DNA of 48,261 bases from CAZWDL01 sp964632995 (GTDB taxonomy: Bacteria; Bacteroidota; Bacteroidia; Chitinophagales; Saprospiraceae). Shown here one piece after another: positions 23,663-33,400 of this stretch (positions are counted from its first letter, which is position 1; every line of letters begins with the position of its first letter). The notes beneath the pieces are model-generated. The model had not been told where the DNA came from. It worked only from the letters and a program-made list of their open reading frames with translations, and made no database searches. The translations under genes were made by a program, and so were the position numbers. The stretch covers positions 1 to 48,261 of the forward strand of contig CAZWDL010000047.1 of the NCBI GenBank assembly GCA_964632995.1. Reading direction: 5' to 3'.

Positions 23663-25783
23663 ATGGCTGAGCCAAAAAGACACCTGATTACATCTGCCTT
23701 GCCCTATGCCAACGGGGCTTTGCATCTAGGACACCTGGCCGGTGCCTATCTTCCCGCTGATATTTATGTGCGCTATCTGCGTCTGCTGGGTAAGGATGTC
23801 GTTTGGGTATGTGGTTCCGATGAGCACGGCGCAGCCATTACGATACGGGCCAAGAAGGAAGGAGTACCCCCGCAGCAGATCATCGACAAATACCATGCAC
23901 TTAATAAGGATACTTTCGAGAAACTGGGGATTTCCTTTGACTACTATCATCGCACTAGTGCGCCTCTTCATCACAAGACTTCGCAGGAGTTGTTTTTGAA
24001 TTTGTACAAACAGGGAGACCAGTTTGAGGAGAAGACCATCGAGCAATACTACGACGAGGAGTACGATCAGTTTCTGGCCGATCGCTACATTGTCGGCACC
24101 TGTCCGAAGTGCGGATATGAGGAGGCTTTTGGAGATCAGTGTGAAAACTGTGGTTCCGACCTTTCTCCCCTGGAGTTAATCAACCCCCGGTCCACGCTTA
24201 GCGGAAAGCCGCCTGTATTGCGGGAAACCAAGCATTGGTACTTCAAGCTCGACAAGCACGAGGAGTGGCTGCGCCGCTGGATCGCCGAGGGTAAGCTCAA
24301 CGACGAGCAACACCACGATCCGAAAAACTGGAAAAAGCACGTGGTGGGACAGTGCCTGTCGTGGCTTGAAGGGGGGCTACAGCCCCGCTCCATCACGCGC
24401 GATCTTTCCTGGGGCATTCCCGTACCCCTGGAAGAGGCCAAAGGAAAGGTGTTGTACGTATGGTTCGACGCGCCGATCGGTTATATTTCTTCTACAAAGC
24501 AGTGGGCTAAGGAAAACGATAAAAACTGGGAGCTGTACTGGAAAGATGAAGAAACAGAGCTGATCCACTTCATCGGTAAAGATAATATCGTATTCCATTG
24601 CATCGTCTTTCCGGCCATGTTGCGGGCCCACGGTGAATTTATATTGCCAAAAAATGTACCTGCCAACCAGTTCCTCAACTTCGAAGGAGAGAAGTTTTCC
24701 AAGTCGAGAGGATGGGGGATCGAACAACACGTTTACCTGGAGGAATTCCGGGATTTTCCGAACAAGGAGGACGCCTTGCGCTACGTGCTTACCCGTGATA
24801 TGCCCGAATTTCGCGACAGTGATTTTAAGTGGGATAATTTTGTGGAATACCACGACAAGGAGCTGGCCGACAATCTGGGGAATTTTGTCAACCGGGTGAT
24901 GGTGCTGACTAATAAATACTTTGATGGTATTATCCCGGAAACGAAGAATAACCAGCTGGAAGACCTTGCGCCAGTGGTAGAGTTGACTCATAAACTGACC
25001 GGAGAGTTGGACCAGTTCAACTTCCGCAACGCCGCGCAACTACTGATGGAGATTTCTTCCTGGGGGAACACCTATCTGCAGGAGGTATCTCCCTGGAAAA
25101 TTTTTAAGCAAGATCCGGATAGTGACCTGATAAAGACTTGCATGTACAATAGCCTTCAGGTAGTATCGCTGCTAAGTGTACTTTGTGAGCCTTTCATACC
25201 CTTTACTTCTCCGAAGATCCGCGAGTTGCTCGGTCTGCTTCCCGTTCGCCACGGCGAGCTGCAGGAAGACCTGAAAAAGCTGCAGCGCGGCGAGGCCCTG
25301 GTGAAGCCGGGGCAAAAAGTTGGAGAACCCGAACTGCTCTTCGCAAAAATTCAGGATCGCAAAGATCCCAGCCGGCTGGAAATTGTGGAGCGCCAACGGC
25401 AAAAGTTACGAGCCATTGAGGAGCAGGAACAAGAAAAAGCGCGCGAACCTATCAAAGCAGAGATAGCCTTTGATGATTTCGCCAAAATAGATTTGCGTAC
25501 GGGGACTATCCTGGCGGCGGAAAAAGTCAAAAAGGCCGATAAACTGCTGAAGCTAACCGTTGACCTGGGCATTGAACAGCGAACCGTGGTCAGCGGTATC
25601 GCCGAGTATTTCAAACCGGAAGACATCATCGGCCAAAAAGTGGTTTTGGTCGCCAATCTCAAACCCCGCAAGCTGCGCGGCATCGAGTCACAGGGGATGA
25701 TCCTGATGGCGGAAGACCAGGAAGGACAACTCGGCTTCGTCGGTCCGGAGCAGGATTGGGGTAATGGATTCGTGGTGCGGTAG
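23663..25783 (+). CDS. metG: Methionyl-tRNA synthetase
   Basis: The ATG at 23663 gives MAEPKRHLITSALPYANGAL, the canonical start of bacterial MetRS; the open frame upstream is unlike the family. The 706-residue protein carries the HIGH-type signature 'HLGHL', the zinc-binding knuckle 'CPKCGYEEAFGDQCENCG', the strong 'LQPRSITRDLSWGIPVP', the KMSKS-type 'KFSKSRG', an anticodon-binding helical domain, and a C-terminal EMAP/tRNA-binding OB fold ('IDLRTGTILAAEKVKKADKL'). It charges initiator and elongator tRNA-Met in the cytoplasm. A TATCTTCG sequence at 23589-23596 is a one-mismatch -7 candidate. Transcribed alone or with the downstream gene (50 bp away). Confidence 0.97.
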   Translation: MAEPKRHLITSALPYANGALHLGHLAGAYLPADIYVRYLRLLGKDVVWVCGSDEHGAAITIRAKKEGVPPQQIIDKYHALNKDTFEKLGISFDYYHRTSAPLHHKTSQELFLNLYKQGDQFEEKTIEQYYDEEYDQFLADRYIVGTCPKCGYEEAFGDQCENCGSDLSPLELINPRSTLSGKPPVLRETKHWYFKLDKHEEWLRRWIAEGKLNDEQHHDPKNWKKHVVGQCLSWLEGGLQPRSITRDLSWGIPVPLEEAKGKVLYVWFDAPIGYISSTKQWAKENDKNWELYWKDEETELIHFIGKDNIVFHCIVFPAMLRAHGEFILPKNVPANQFLNFEGEKFSKSRGWGIEQHVYLEEFRDFPNKEDALRYVLTRDMPEFRDSDFKWDNFVEYHDKELADNLGNFVNRVMVLTNKYFDGIIPETKNNQLEDLAPVVELTHKLTGELDQFNFRNAAQLLMEISSWGNTYLQEVSPWKIFKQDPDSDLIKTCMYNSLQVVSLLSVLCEPFIPFTSPKIRELLGLLPVRHGELQEDLKKLQRGEALVKPGQKVGEPELLFAKIQDRKDPSRLEIVERQRQKLRAIEEQEQEKAREPIKAEIAFDDFAKIDLRTGTILAAEKVKKADKLLKLTVDLGIEQRTVVSGIAEYFKPEDIIGQKVVLVANLKPRKLRGIESQGMILMAEDQEGQLGFVGPEQDWGNGFVVR

Positions 25784-25805
25784 CGATACCGCAAAAATTG
25801 GGGTA

Positions 25806-25825
25806 ACTTGTCGTAAATGACAAGT
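25806..25825. promoter_or_regulatory. Hairpin/dyad between metG and nucleotidyltransferase gene
   Basis: ACTTGTC (25806-25812) and GACAAGT (25819-25825) form a perfect 7-bp dyad with loop GTAAAT, ending 8 bp before the ATG at 25834. It could limit translation of the downstream gene or act as an operator; no T-tract follows. Confidence 0.4.
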
Positions 25826-25833
25826 ACTCTCTT

Positions 25834-26901
25834 ATGACGGTCAACGATTTACGCGAGCAAAAACTTATTCTTTTCGAATGTATCAGCGGCAGCCGGGCTT
25901 ACGGCCTGGAACGACCGGGATCGGATACCGATATCCGCGGTGTATTCGTTCTGCCGAAGAGCCAGTTTTACGGGCTGACTTACTTCCCCCAAATAAGCGA
26001 AGCTTTGCAGGACCTGGTATTCTACGAACTGCGCCGCTTCGTGGAGCTACTGTATAAAAACAATCCCAACCTGCTGGAAATGCTCCACATGCCGGAAGAT
26101 TGTATCCTGTACCAACACCCGCTTTTCAACCGGCTTGAGCCTGCCCTTTTTTTATCCAAACACTGCCGCAACAGCTTTGCCGGCTATGCCATGACCCAGA
26201 TCCGCAAAGCCCGGGGGCTCAATAAAAAAATCCTCAATCCGATGCCGCGGGAGCGCAAAAGCGTGCTGCACTTCTGTTATGTAGTGGTGGGGCAAGGTTC
26301 GCGTTCCCTGCTCGATTGGCTGGCCGCACGCGGCTGGCGACAGGAGCGTTGCGGGCTGGCCAATATTCCGCATATGAAGGACCTCTATGCACTCTTTTAT
26401 GACTCGTCCGGCGAGCTGAATTACCAGGGCGTCATTCGTAAGGCTTCCGCCAACGATGTCGCTCTCAGCAGTATACCAAAGAAGGAAGAACCGGTGACTG
26501 AACTCTATTTCAACCGGGACGGCTACAGCAGCTACTGCAAAGACTACAAGGCTTACTGGGACTGGGTGGAGGAACGCAATGAGGAGCGCTACCGCAATAC
26601 CCTGGATCATGGTAAGCGCTATGACGCCAAAAATATGATGCATACCTTCCGACTGCTGGATATGGCCGCCGAAATCCTGGGAGAAGGCCGTATCCAGGTG
26701 CGGCGCCACAATCGCGAAGAATTATTGCGCATTCGCTCGGGCGCCTACGAGTACGACGAACTTATTGAACGGGCGGAACAAAAGCTGGAAGAGATTGATG
26801 CGCTCTACAAAAAAAGCAGCCTGCCCGAAGAACCGGATCGACAGGCTGTCGAAAAGATACTCGTCGAAATGAGACAGGATTGGTATCACTTGAATGCTTA
26901 G
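25834..26901 (+). CDS. Predicted nucleotidyltransferase, YcgL-like (COG3541)
   Basis: A 355-residue protein. The polymerase-beta-type nucleotidyltransferase signature is 'GSRAYGLERPGSDTDIRGVF': Gly19-Ser20, with acidic metal ligands Asp31 and Asp33. 'FYELRRFVELLYKNNPNLLEML' and 'HCRNSFAGYAMTQIRKARGLNKK' match the body of this family, which is found in phages and bacteria. The reaction catalysed is unknown; addition of a nucleotide to a protein or RNA is inference. It starts 50 bp after metG and is preceded by a hairpin, so it may be the second gene of that transcript. Length is normal. Confidence 0.85.
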   Translation: MTVNDLREQKLILFECISGSRAYGLERPGSDTDIRGVFVLPKSQFYGLTYFPQISEALQDLVFYELRRFVELLYKNNPNLLEMLHMPEDCILYQHPLFNRLEPALFLSKHCRNSFAGYAMTQIRKARGLNKKILNPMPRERKSVLHFCYVVVGQGSRSLLDWLAARGWRQERCGLANIPHMKDLYALFYDSSGELNYQGVIRKASANDVALSSIPKKEEPVTELYFNRDGYSSYCKDYKAYWDWVEERNEERYRNTLDHGKRYDAKNMMHTFRLLDMAAEILGEGRIQVRRHNREELLRIRSGAYEYDELIERAEQKLEEIDALYKKSSLPEEPDRQAVEKILVEMRQDWYHLNA

Positions 26902-27204
26902 GGTTATGTAAAGAATAACTTATAACAGCTGGCTGCTTCTTTTGAAGCTATGCGTCGTTAATCCCGACAATTGCCGGGACGCCGTAGCTCTGGCTATGCC
27001 TGCGTTTTTTGCCTCGTCTGGCTTCAAAATAAGCAACCCAATTATTCATAACTTATTCTTCGCCGGCCCCTTAGGATAACAATAAGGCCCTATCCAATCA
27101 ACAAGACTGCCACTCAATCAAGTCCACTGGCTTTGCCCGCATTTCCCCCTTAACTTGCCGCTGTCATATACTGACACCATCTGTTTAAATCCAAAATCAT
27201 CACC
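26902..27204. other. Intergenic gap mostly filled by a MITE-like element
   Basis: Half of this 303-bp gap is a 150-bp inverted-repeat element (separate entry). The rest, just before the acyl-CoA dehydrogenase, has a weak TAACTTGC -7 candidate near 27151 and nothing else recognised. Confidence 0.5.
26911..27060. mobile_element. MITE-like 150-bp element with 38-40 bp inverted repeats
   Basis: The left arm (26911-26948, begins AAGAATAACTTATAACAG) and right arm (27021-27060, complement begins AAGAATAAGTTATGAATA) are imperfect inverted repeats ending in the shared GCTTCTTTTGAAGC/GCTTATTTTGAAGC core. Internal sequence includes CCCGAC-AATT-GCCGGG and codes for nothing. No target-site duplication is visible, and no related transposase lies in the window. 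It follows the YcgL-like gene stop by 9 bp, so it may provide the 3' end of that transcript. Confidence 0.65.
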
Positions 27205-28395
27205 ATGACTGTTCAAACCAAAGCAAAACTGGATAATCTTGCGGCTATTTTCGCTCGCTGCGCCGATCGCGCCCCGGCGTATGACCGCGAAAACCGCTTT
27301 TTCCAGGAAGATTTCGACGAATTGCGCGACGCGGGCTACCTGCTCATGCCTATCCCCAAAGAACTGGGGGGTATGGGCATGAGTATGGAAGAAGTAATGA
27401 TGCAGCAACGGGCGCTGGCTTACCATGCTGCTCCTACCGCCATCGCGCTGAATATGCACTTGTATTGGATGGGGGCGATAGCAGACCTCTGGCGCATGGG
27501 CGACCGCTCACTGGAGTGGGTGCTGCGTAAAGGCGCCGCCGGTGAGGTGTTCGCCGCCGGTCATGCTGAAAGCGGCAACGACTTTGCCGGCGTCTGGTCC
27601 AGCACCGAAGCTGTCCCGGTAGAAGGCGGCTATCGCTTTCGCGGCCACAAAAACTTCGGCAGCCTGACGCCCGTATGGACCTATATGGGACTGCACGGAC
27701 TGGATAAGAGTGATCCGGATAATCCTAAGGTCGTGCATGCTTTCATGCCCCGCAATTCGCAAGGTATTGAAATCCGCGAAAACTGGAATGACGTACTTGG
27801 CATGCGCGCTACCCGCAGCGACGATACCCTGCTGGATGATGTTTTCGTTCCTCAGGAGTACATCGCAGAGGTGGCGCCCGCCGGCTTCAACGGCATGGGA
27901 CCACTGATGGGAACCGCCTTCATCTGGTTCCTCTCGGGTGCCAGCAACGTCTACCTGGGGCTGGCCAGGCAGGCCTTTGACCAAACGTTAAAAATTGCCG
28001 GCCGGAAAAAATCGATGGCGATGCCGCGGGGAGCAATGGTCAATCATCCGGCTATTCAGACGGACGTCGCCGAAATGTATATGGCCCTGGAGAACATGAG
28101 CGCCCACATCGACCGGCTGATCAAGGATTGGAGCAGCGGCGTGGACCACGGCCAGCTGTGGCCCCTGAAATTCATGGCGGCTAAAACCCATATCGTCGAA
28201 TCCGCCTGGCGCATCGCCGACCAGGCCCTGGAGGTCAGCGGTGGATTCGGCATCTTCCCCGCATCGGGCATAGAACGCCTCTTCCGCGACGCCCGCCTCG
28301 GCCGCATCCACCCGGCCAACAGCTACCTGTCCCGGGAACTCATGGGCAAAGCCATGCTCGGCATCGACTGGGACGAGCAGCCGCGCTGGGGATAA
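27205..28395 (+). CDS. Acyl-CoA dehydrogenase family protein
   Basis: A 396-residue flavoprotein-type protein. The N-terminal helical domain is followed by 'FAAGHAESGNDFAGVWSSTEAV', the mid beta domain 'GYRFRGHKNFGSLTPVWTYM', and the C-terminal helical domain with 'ALEVSGGFGIFPASGIERLFRDARLGRIHPANSYL', the stretch that binds FAD and ends the active site. The Trp-Thr-Tyr motif resembles non-canonical members such as DszC- or SfnC-like flavin oxidases, so true acyl-CoA oxidation is probable but not certain. It is a single gene and might feed the PaaG/MeaB acyl-CoA steps (inference). Confidence 0.88.
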   Translation: MTVQTKAKLDNLAAIFARCADRAPAYDRENRFFQEDFDELRDAGYLLMPIPKELGGMGMSMEEVMMQQRALAYHAAPTAIALNMHLYWMGAIADLWRMGDRSLEWVLRKGAAGEVFAAGHAESGNDFAGVWSSTEAVPVEGGYRFRGHKNFGSLTPVWTYMGLHGLDKSDPDNPKVVHAFMPRNSQGIEIRENWNDVLGMRATRSDDTLLDDVFVPQEYIAEVAPAGFNGMGPLMGTAFIWFLSGASNVYLGLARQAFDQTLKIAGRKKSMAMPRGAMVNHPAIQTDVAEMYMALENMSAHIDRLIKDWSSGVDHGQLWPLKFMAAKTHIVESAWRIADQALEVSGGFGIFPASGIERLFRDARLGRIHPANSYLSRELMGKAMLGIDWDEQPRWG

Positions 28396-28454
28396 AAAAT
28401 GACTGGGGGATAGAGGTTTGGAAGACTTTAAGAACGGCTTCGTCGCCTTTCTTC

Positions 28455-28482
28455 TCAATCCTCTAATCCCTCAGCCCTTCAT
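28455..28482. repeat. Degenerate seven-base repeat after acyl-CoA dehydrogenase gene
   Basis: Weak period-7 units TCAATCC, TCTAATC, CCTCAGC and CCTTCAT occur 60 bp after the stop. The match is degenerate, and I list it only because it fits the pattern seen elsewhere in the window. Confidence 0.35.
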
Positions 28483-28504
28483 CATTTGGAAGTCCTGCTA
28501 TAAA

Positions 28505-28532
28505 TGCGTTTTTTTGTGACAGAAAAAACGCA
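28505..28532 (+). promoter_or_regulatory. Perfect 10-bp hairpin just before start codon
   Basis: TGCGTTTTTT (28505-28514) and AAAAAACGCA (28523-28532) are exact complements with an 8-base loop, ending 3 bases before the ATG at 28536. It would sequester the initiation region of the LamG gene or act as a transcription attenuator. Confidence 0.55.
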
Positions 28533-28535
28533 CCT

Positions 28536-29762
28536 ATGAACAAGTATCCCTTCAGCTATACGCTTCTCTTCCTTCTTTTTTCTCCCTTTATTCTCAGCGC
28601 CCAGGATCCGGACGACGGATTGCTGATCCACTACCCGCTCGACGGCGATGTGACGGACGCCAGCGGCAACAGCTACGACGGCACAGGTCTCAATATCAAT
28701 TTTGCTGCCGACCGCTTCGGAGCCCTCGACCGGGCAGCGGTCTTTGACGGGAACGCCCGTATTGAATTGCCCGGCCTGGCCGCACTCAAACCCCAACCTC
28801 CTTTGAGCCTGAGTAGCTGGGTGTACTTCGAAAACCTGCCGGCTGCCGGCAAAGCTATCCTAAGCACCGATTTCGTGCCCAATGCCTATTTTGGGCTCAC
28901 GCTCAGCCTCGACACCCAAAACCGGCTGATGCTCACCATGGGCAGCGCTCAGGAGGCAATGACCTTTACCGCAAGGGAATCAATCATTGTAGGACAGTGG
29001 CAGCACCTGGCGGTGGTCATACGCAGTGTTGATGATATCTCCCTGTATCTCAACGGGTGCGAAGAAATCTTTAGCACCGGCAACCCGGGTGAGGCTATCC
29101 TCTACGGTGACGGCGCCGGCAACCTCGGCCGGGCAAACGCAGGATCACCGCCGCAGGTCAATACCCTCAACGGGCTACTCGATGACTTCCGCTATTACGA
29201 CCGGGCCCTGACCATGGAAGAAGTCAACCTGCTCTACGATCAGTTCTACACGCCCGAAATCGACCTCGGTCCTGATACCATGATCTGCATCGGTGAAACG
29301 CTGGAACTGGAACCGGCAACGCCGCTGATGGATTATACCTGGAGCGACGGCAGTATGGGCATTACCCTGGAAGTTTCGGAAACCGGCGCCTACAGCGTAA
29401 TGGCCGAAACGGAGGATTGTCAGATTATTCAAGACAGCATTGAGGTCATGGTGGGTTTCTGCGACCGTTGCGAACCCCAAGTTCCCAATGCCTTCACCCC
29501 CAATAGCGACGGCCGTAATGACTCCTTCCGCCTGCTTTTCGATATCAACAAGTGTCGTATTACCGATTTCCATATCAAAATCTTCAACCGCTGGGGCGAA
29601 ATGGTATTCGAATCCACCAACCCGGATGAGCGCTGGGATGGCCGCTATAATTCCAACTCTATGCCCTCCGACGTATACGTGTTCTTCGCCCGCTATGCTT
29701 ACGAATCGGAAGAGGGGAGCATTATGAGAGAATCATCGGGAGAGCTGAGTTTAATCCGGTAG
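28536..29762 (+). CDS. LamG-domain surface protein with type B T9SS C-terminal domain
   Basis: A 408-residue protein with a signal peptide (cleavage after 'LSAQ'). Residues 28-230 form a LamG/concanavalin-like domain ('LIHYPLDGDVTDASGNSYDG', 'LSLSSWVYFENLPA', 'QWQHLAVVIRSVDDISLYLNG', 'LNGLLDDFRYYDRAL'). A short Ig-like stretch ('DLGPDTMICIGETLELEP') follows, and the end ('VPNAFTPNSDGRNDSF...IKIFNRWGEMVFES...YVFFARYAY') is the CHU_C-type gliding-motility-associated, type B T9SS sorting domain. It is therefore exported and displayed on the surface, probably binding a glycan or other polymer (inference). A perfect hairpin immediately precedes the ATG. Confidence 0.93.
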   Translation: MNKYPFSYTLLFLLFSPFILSAQDPDDGLLIHYPLDGDVTDASGNSYDGTGLNINFAADRFGALDRAAVFDGNARIELPGLAALKPQPPLSLSSWVYFENLPAAGKAILSTDFVPNAYFGLTLSLDTQNRLMLTMGSAQEAMTFTARESIIVGQWQHLAVVIRSVDDISLYLNGCEEIFSTGNPGEAILYGDGAGNLGRANAGSPPQVNTLNGLLDDFRYYDRALTMEEVNLLYDQFYTPEIDLGPDTMICIGETLELEPATPLMDYTWSDGSMGITLEVSETGAYSVMAETEDCQIIQDSIEVMVGFCDRCEPQVPNAFTPNSDGRNDSFRLLFDINKCRITDFHIKIFNRWGEMVFESTNPDERWDGRYNSNSMPSDVYVFFARYAYESEEGSIMRESSGELSLIR

Positions 29763-29832
29763 GCAAGGTGACATGGTCTTTACTTTCAGCGGGTTCCCAA
29801 GTACAAGGAAGAACCAAGAAGCTACGGAATAG

Positions 29833-29849
29833 TACAACATTGTAACAAT
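29833..29849. promoter_or_regulatory. Overlapping palindromes, probable MarR autoregulatory operator
   Basis: TACAA-CA-TTGTA (29833-29844) and ATTGT-A-ACAAT (29839-29849) overlap, 15 bp before the marR ATG. Palindromes of this size and AT-rich make-up next to a MarR gene are typical autoregulatory operators. A similar ATTGTTAAC half lies at 30370-30378, before susC. Confidence 0.55.
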
Positions 29850-29863
29850 CACAAGGCTCGATC

Positions 29864-30355
29864 ATGGACCACACTCAAATACTAACTAACCTTCGAAAGA
29901 TCATACGTTCGGTCAATCTGGAGGAAAAACGGATCGAAAAGGAATACGGCCTCACCATCCCTCAACTGCTCTGTCTCAATTTTTTAAATGAAAAGGACTC
30001 CTACCAGGCTTCACATAAAGAGGTCAAAAACTACTTGAAGCTCAATGCGAGTACGGTGACCGGAATCATTTCGAGATTAGAAGAAAAAGGTCTGGTAGCC
30101 CGCTTACCTTCTCAACTGGATAAAAGGGTGGGTTTGGTAACGCTGACGGCCAAGGGGGCAAAGTTGGTAGAGAAAATCCCAGAGCCTCTGCACGAACAAC
30201 TCTCTTTCAAACTCAAGCAATTGTCTGAGGACCAGTTAAAAGTTTTGCAGCAAGCATTCGATACGATTATCAACTTTTTGGACATCGAGAATGTGGATGC
30301 CTCGCCTATCATCACCTCTGAAACCGAGATCTATTCCCACCCGGAAGAAGAATAA
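29864..30355 (+). CDS. MarR family transcriptional regulator
   Basis: A 163-residue winged-helix dimeric repressor. Helix-turn-helix and wing are visible in 'HKEVKNYLKLNASTVTGIISRLEEKGLVARLP' (residues 45-76, quoted as one helix-wing unit) and 'DKRVGLVTLTAKGAKLVEKI'. Dimerisation helices flank this at the N-terminus and around 'LSEDQLKVLQQAFDTIINFL'. The first TAA-distal tail is acidic. It lies immediately upstream of susC on the same strand (111 bp), but a TAnnTTTG promoter between them indicates that susC has its own promoter. Control of the SusCD pair by this regulator is inference. The ligand is unknown. Confidence 0.92.
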   Translation: MDHTQILTNLRKIIRSVNLEEKRIEKEYGLTIPQLLCLNFLNEKDSYQASHKEVKNYLKLNASTVTGIISRLEEKGLVARLPSQLDKRVGLVTLTAKGAKLVEKIPEPLHEQLSFKLKQLSEDQLKVLQQAFDTIINFLDIENVDASPIITSETEIYSHPEEE

Positions 30356-30442
30356 GCCTCCGAATGTAAATTGTTAACTACTAATCAGCGTTTATTTTAC
30401 AAATAAATCGCAATAGTTTCAACAGAAACTAACCCTTCTTGT

Positions 30443-30450
30443 TACCTTTG
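30443..30450 (+). promoter_or_regulatory. Bacteroidota -7 promoter element for susC
   Basis: TACCTTTG is a perfect TAnnTTTG element. Transcription would start near 30455, only about 12 bases before the first ATG (30467) and about 39 before the second in-frame ATG (30494). Confidence 0.6.
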
Positions 30451-30466
30451 CGTCTTTGAGTCGAAA

Positions 30467-33400
30467 ATGGATTTCTTAATAAAAAGTTTGCAAATGGCAT
30501 TCTTTACACTTACTAAACCAATCAGAGGTAAAGGAGAGCAGGTAATCAAGATTTTATCGCTGCTTTTTCTTTCTACAATTTTGACAGCCAACGCTTTCGC
30601 CCAAACCCGGACGGTCACAGGCACGGTGCAGGAAGATTCGGGAGAACCCCTGATCGGCGCCAATGTCGTGGTGAAAGGTACTACCTCCCAGGGTACCGTT
30701 ACGGATATCAATGGAGAATTCGAGTTAAACGTCGATGAGAGCGCGACCACCCTCGTCGTCTCCTATACCGGCTACCAGACAGAAGAAGTTTCAATTGAAA
30801 ATACTTCTTCGGTAACGGTCACCTTGCAAAGCACTATCGAGCTATCCGAGGTGGTGGTTACTGCACTGGGCGTAGAACGGGACGAAAAAGCACTGGGCTA
30901 TTCGGTGCAAAAACTCGACGCCAGTGATATCGCCAAAGTAAAACCCACCAATGTCACGAATTCCCTGGCGGGAAAGGCCTCCGGTGTGTATGTCACCGGC
31001 AGTTCTTCGGGGCCTACTGCTTCGGCGAATATCAACATTCGGGGAGCAGCGTCACTGCTGGGCAACAACCAGCCACTCTTTGTGGTCAATGGCATGCCTA
31101 TTACCAATGACCTGTACAGCTTCGACGACGGGTTGAACGGTTCTACGACGATCGACTTCGGCAACGCCGCACAGATTGTCAATCCGGATGATATAGCCTC
31201 GGTGAACGTGCTGAAAGGCCCGGCGGCTTCCGCTTTATACGGCGCTCGCGCTGCCGATGGGGTTATTCTCATCGAGACCAAGACGGGAGAGAACACCAAA
31301 GGCTGGGGCGTTCAGGTCAATTCGACCACCAATTTCGAAACTGTCCTTAAATGGCCGAATTACCAGAATGAATTCGGCTTCGGCGGTGGTGGGAAATACA
31401 GCTACAAAGACGGCACCAACTACATCGGAGCCAACGAATACTACGAGGCCTACGGGGAAAACTGGGGCCCGCGAATGAATGGGCAGCTGGTCAAGCAGTT
31501 CAACTCCGACGGCGAGCCGGTTCCTTTTACCCCGGCGCCGGATAATATCAAGAACTTCTTCCGGACGGGAGTTACCGGTATCAACAATATCTCCTTGAGC
31601 AACAGCTCGGATGAGGGCGACCTTCGGCTTTCCTACACCAATCTCAGCAATCGCGGCATCGTGCCGAACTCGAACCTGCAACGGAATACCTTCCAGGTGA
31701 GCCTGGGTAAAAGAATGTTCGATGACAAGCTGAAAGTACGGCTGAATACCATGTACGTGCGCTCAGGGTCCGACAATGTGCCCAACGCGGGATACGACGA
31801 ATCTTCCTCCATCATGTACGGCTGGTTGTGGTATCCCCGCCAGGTGGAAATCGACGACCTGAAGCAGTACTGGGAGCCGGGGCTGGAAGGTGTTCAGCAA
31901 CGGTATGTAGAAGACCTGTGGGTCAACAACCCCTGGCTGATAGCCAACGAAAATACCAATTCCTTCCAGAGTAACCGCCTCATCGGTAATGCCAAGGTGG
32001 AATATCAGTTTAACAAAAACTTCAGCGCTCGCTTCCGCTATGGGGCCGATGTGGTCAACGACCAGCGGCAGTTCAGAAGAGCGCCTTCCACCAAGGGTGT
32101 ACTGAGAGGCAGCTACCGCGAGGACGATATCACGTTCTACGAAACAAACGCTGAATTACTCCTTTCTTACAATACGGATCGCACGAACCGCTCGGCTTTT
32201 GATTTGGACATCAAGGTCGGTGGTAATATCATGAATCAGAATGCCAACTTCCTGGTTGCCAACAACCCGGAGCTGAAGTTCTTCGGCACCTCGGAAAGCA
32301 CCTACACGCTGACCAACTCGCGCTCCGGGGTACTCGTCGAATCACAGAAAACCCGGACCGGTATCAACAGCCTGTTCGGACTGGCTACCTTGTCTTACAA
32401 GAATTTCCTCTACCTGGATGCTACCTACCGTCAGGACTGGAACAGCACCCTGGTGAACCCAAGAGCAGGGCTCGACGGATCGGAGTACAGCTTCGGCTAC
32501 CCCTCCGTTTCCCTGAGCGCCATCTTATCGGAAATGCTGGGTATTCCTACTACCTCGCGCATATCCTTCCTCAAGCTTAAAGGCGCCTACGCCGAGGTGG
32601 GTAACGGTGCGCCGCCTTACGCCTTCGGCAACACCTTTACGCCACAGCCGGCTTTTGGCGCCAACTCGGTGTTTAGCACCAACCGGACCATCGGCGACCC
32701 CAACCTGCGTAACGAACGCACCCGGGCTTACGAAGCAGGTATCGATCTGCGTATGTACAACAACCGCTTGCGCCTGGATGCTACCTATTACAACATGCTG
32801 AGCTTCGATCAGGTAATCAACCTGCCGGTAGCGACTACCAGCGGTTACGATTTCATCCTGACCAACGGCGGTGAAATCCGCAACAAAGGAATCGAGGTTT
32901 TATTTAGCGCAACCCCTGTACAAAGCAGAAACTTCACCTGGGATGTAACCCTGAACGTCGGGCACAACCGCGCCATCGTAGAGACGCTGCCCGATGTGAT
33001 CGAAAGCGGCCGCTACTCGATCATTGCCGATATTTTCCCCGGGGATGAAGGCGGCGCCGACCTGGAGTTCGTCGCCGAAGAAGGTGAACTGCTGGGACAA
33101 CTCTACGGCCTCGGCTTTGTCAGAGACCCGGAAAGCGGCCAGATTATCCACGAAAATGGACTGCCGCTGATCACGGATGAAAAAGTGTCTGCCGGATCTT
33201 ATCAGCCGGATCTGAGAGCTGGTATTTACAACACCTTTACGATGGGCAACCTCAGCTTCGGCTTCCTGTTTGACGGTCAGTTTGGCGGCAAGATCTATTC
33301 CCGCTCCCACGCCTTGTATAACACCGGCGGGGGCATCACAAACGAAGACGATCCACTGCTGGATATGAAGACCACCGAGGGTCGTACGGTATACTCCGTG

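Noticed and set aside
27205..28395. Acyl-CoA dehydrogenase as part of a phenylacetate operon
   Set aside because: It is a lone gene, 12 kb from paaD and 23 kb from the PaaG-like gene, with no shared control signal visible.
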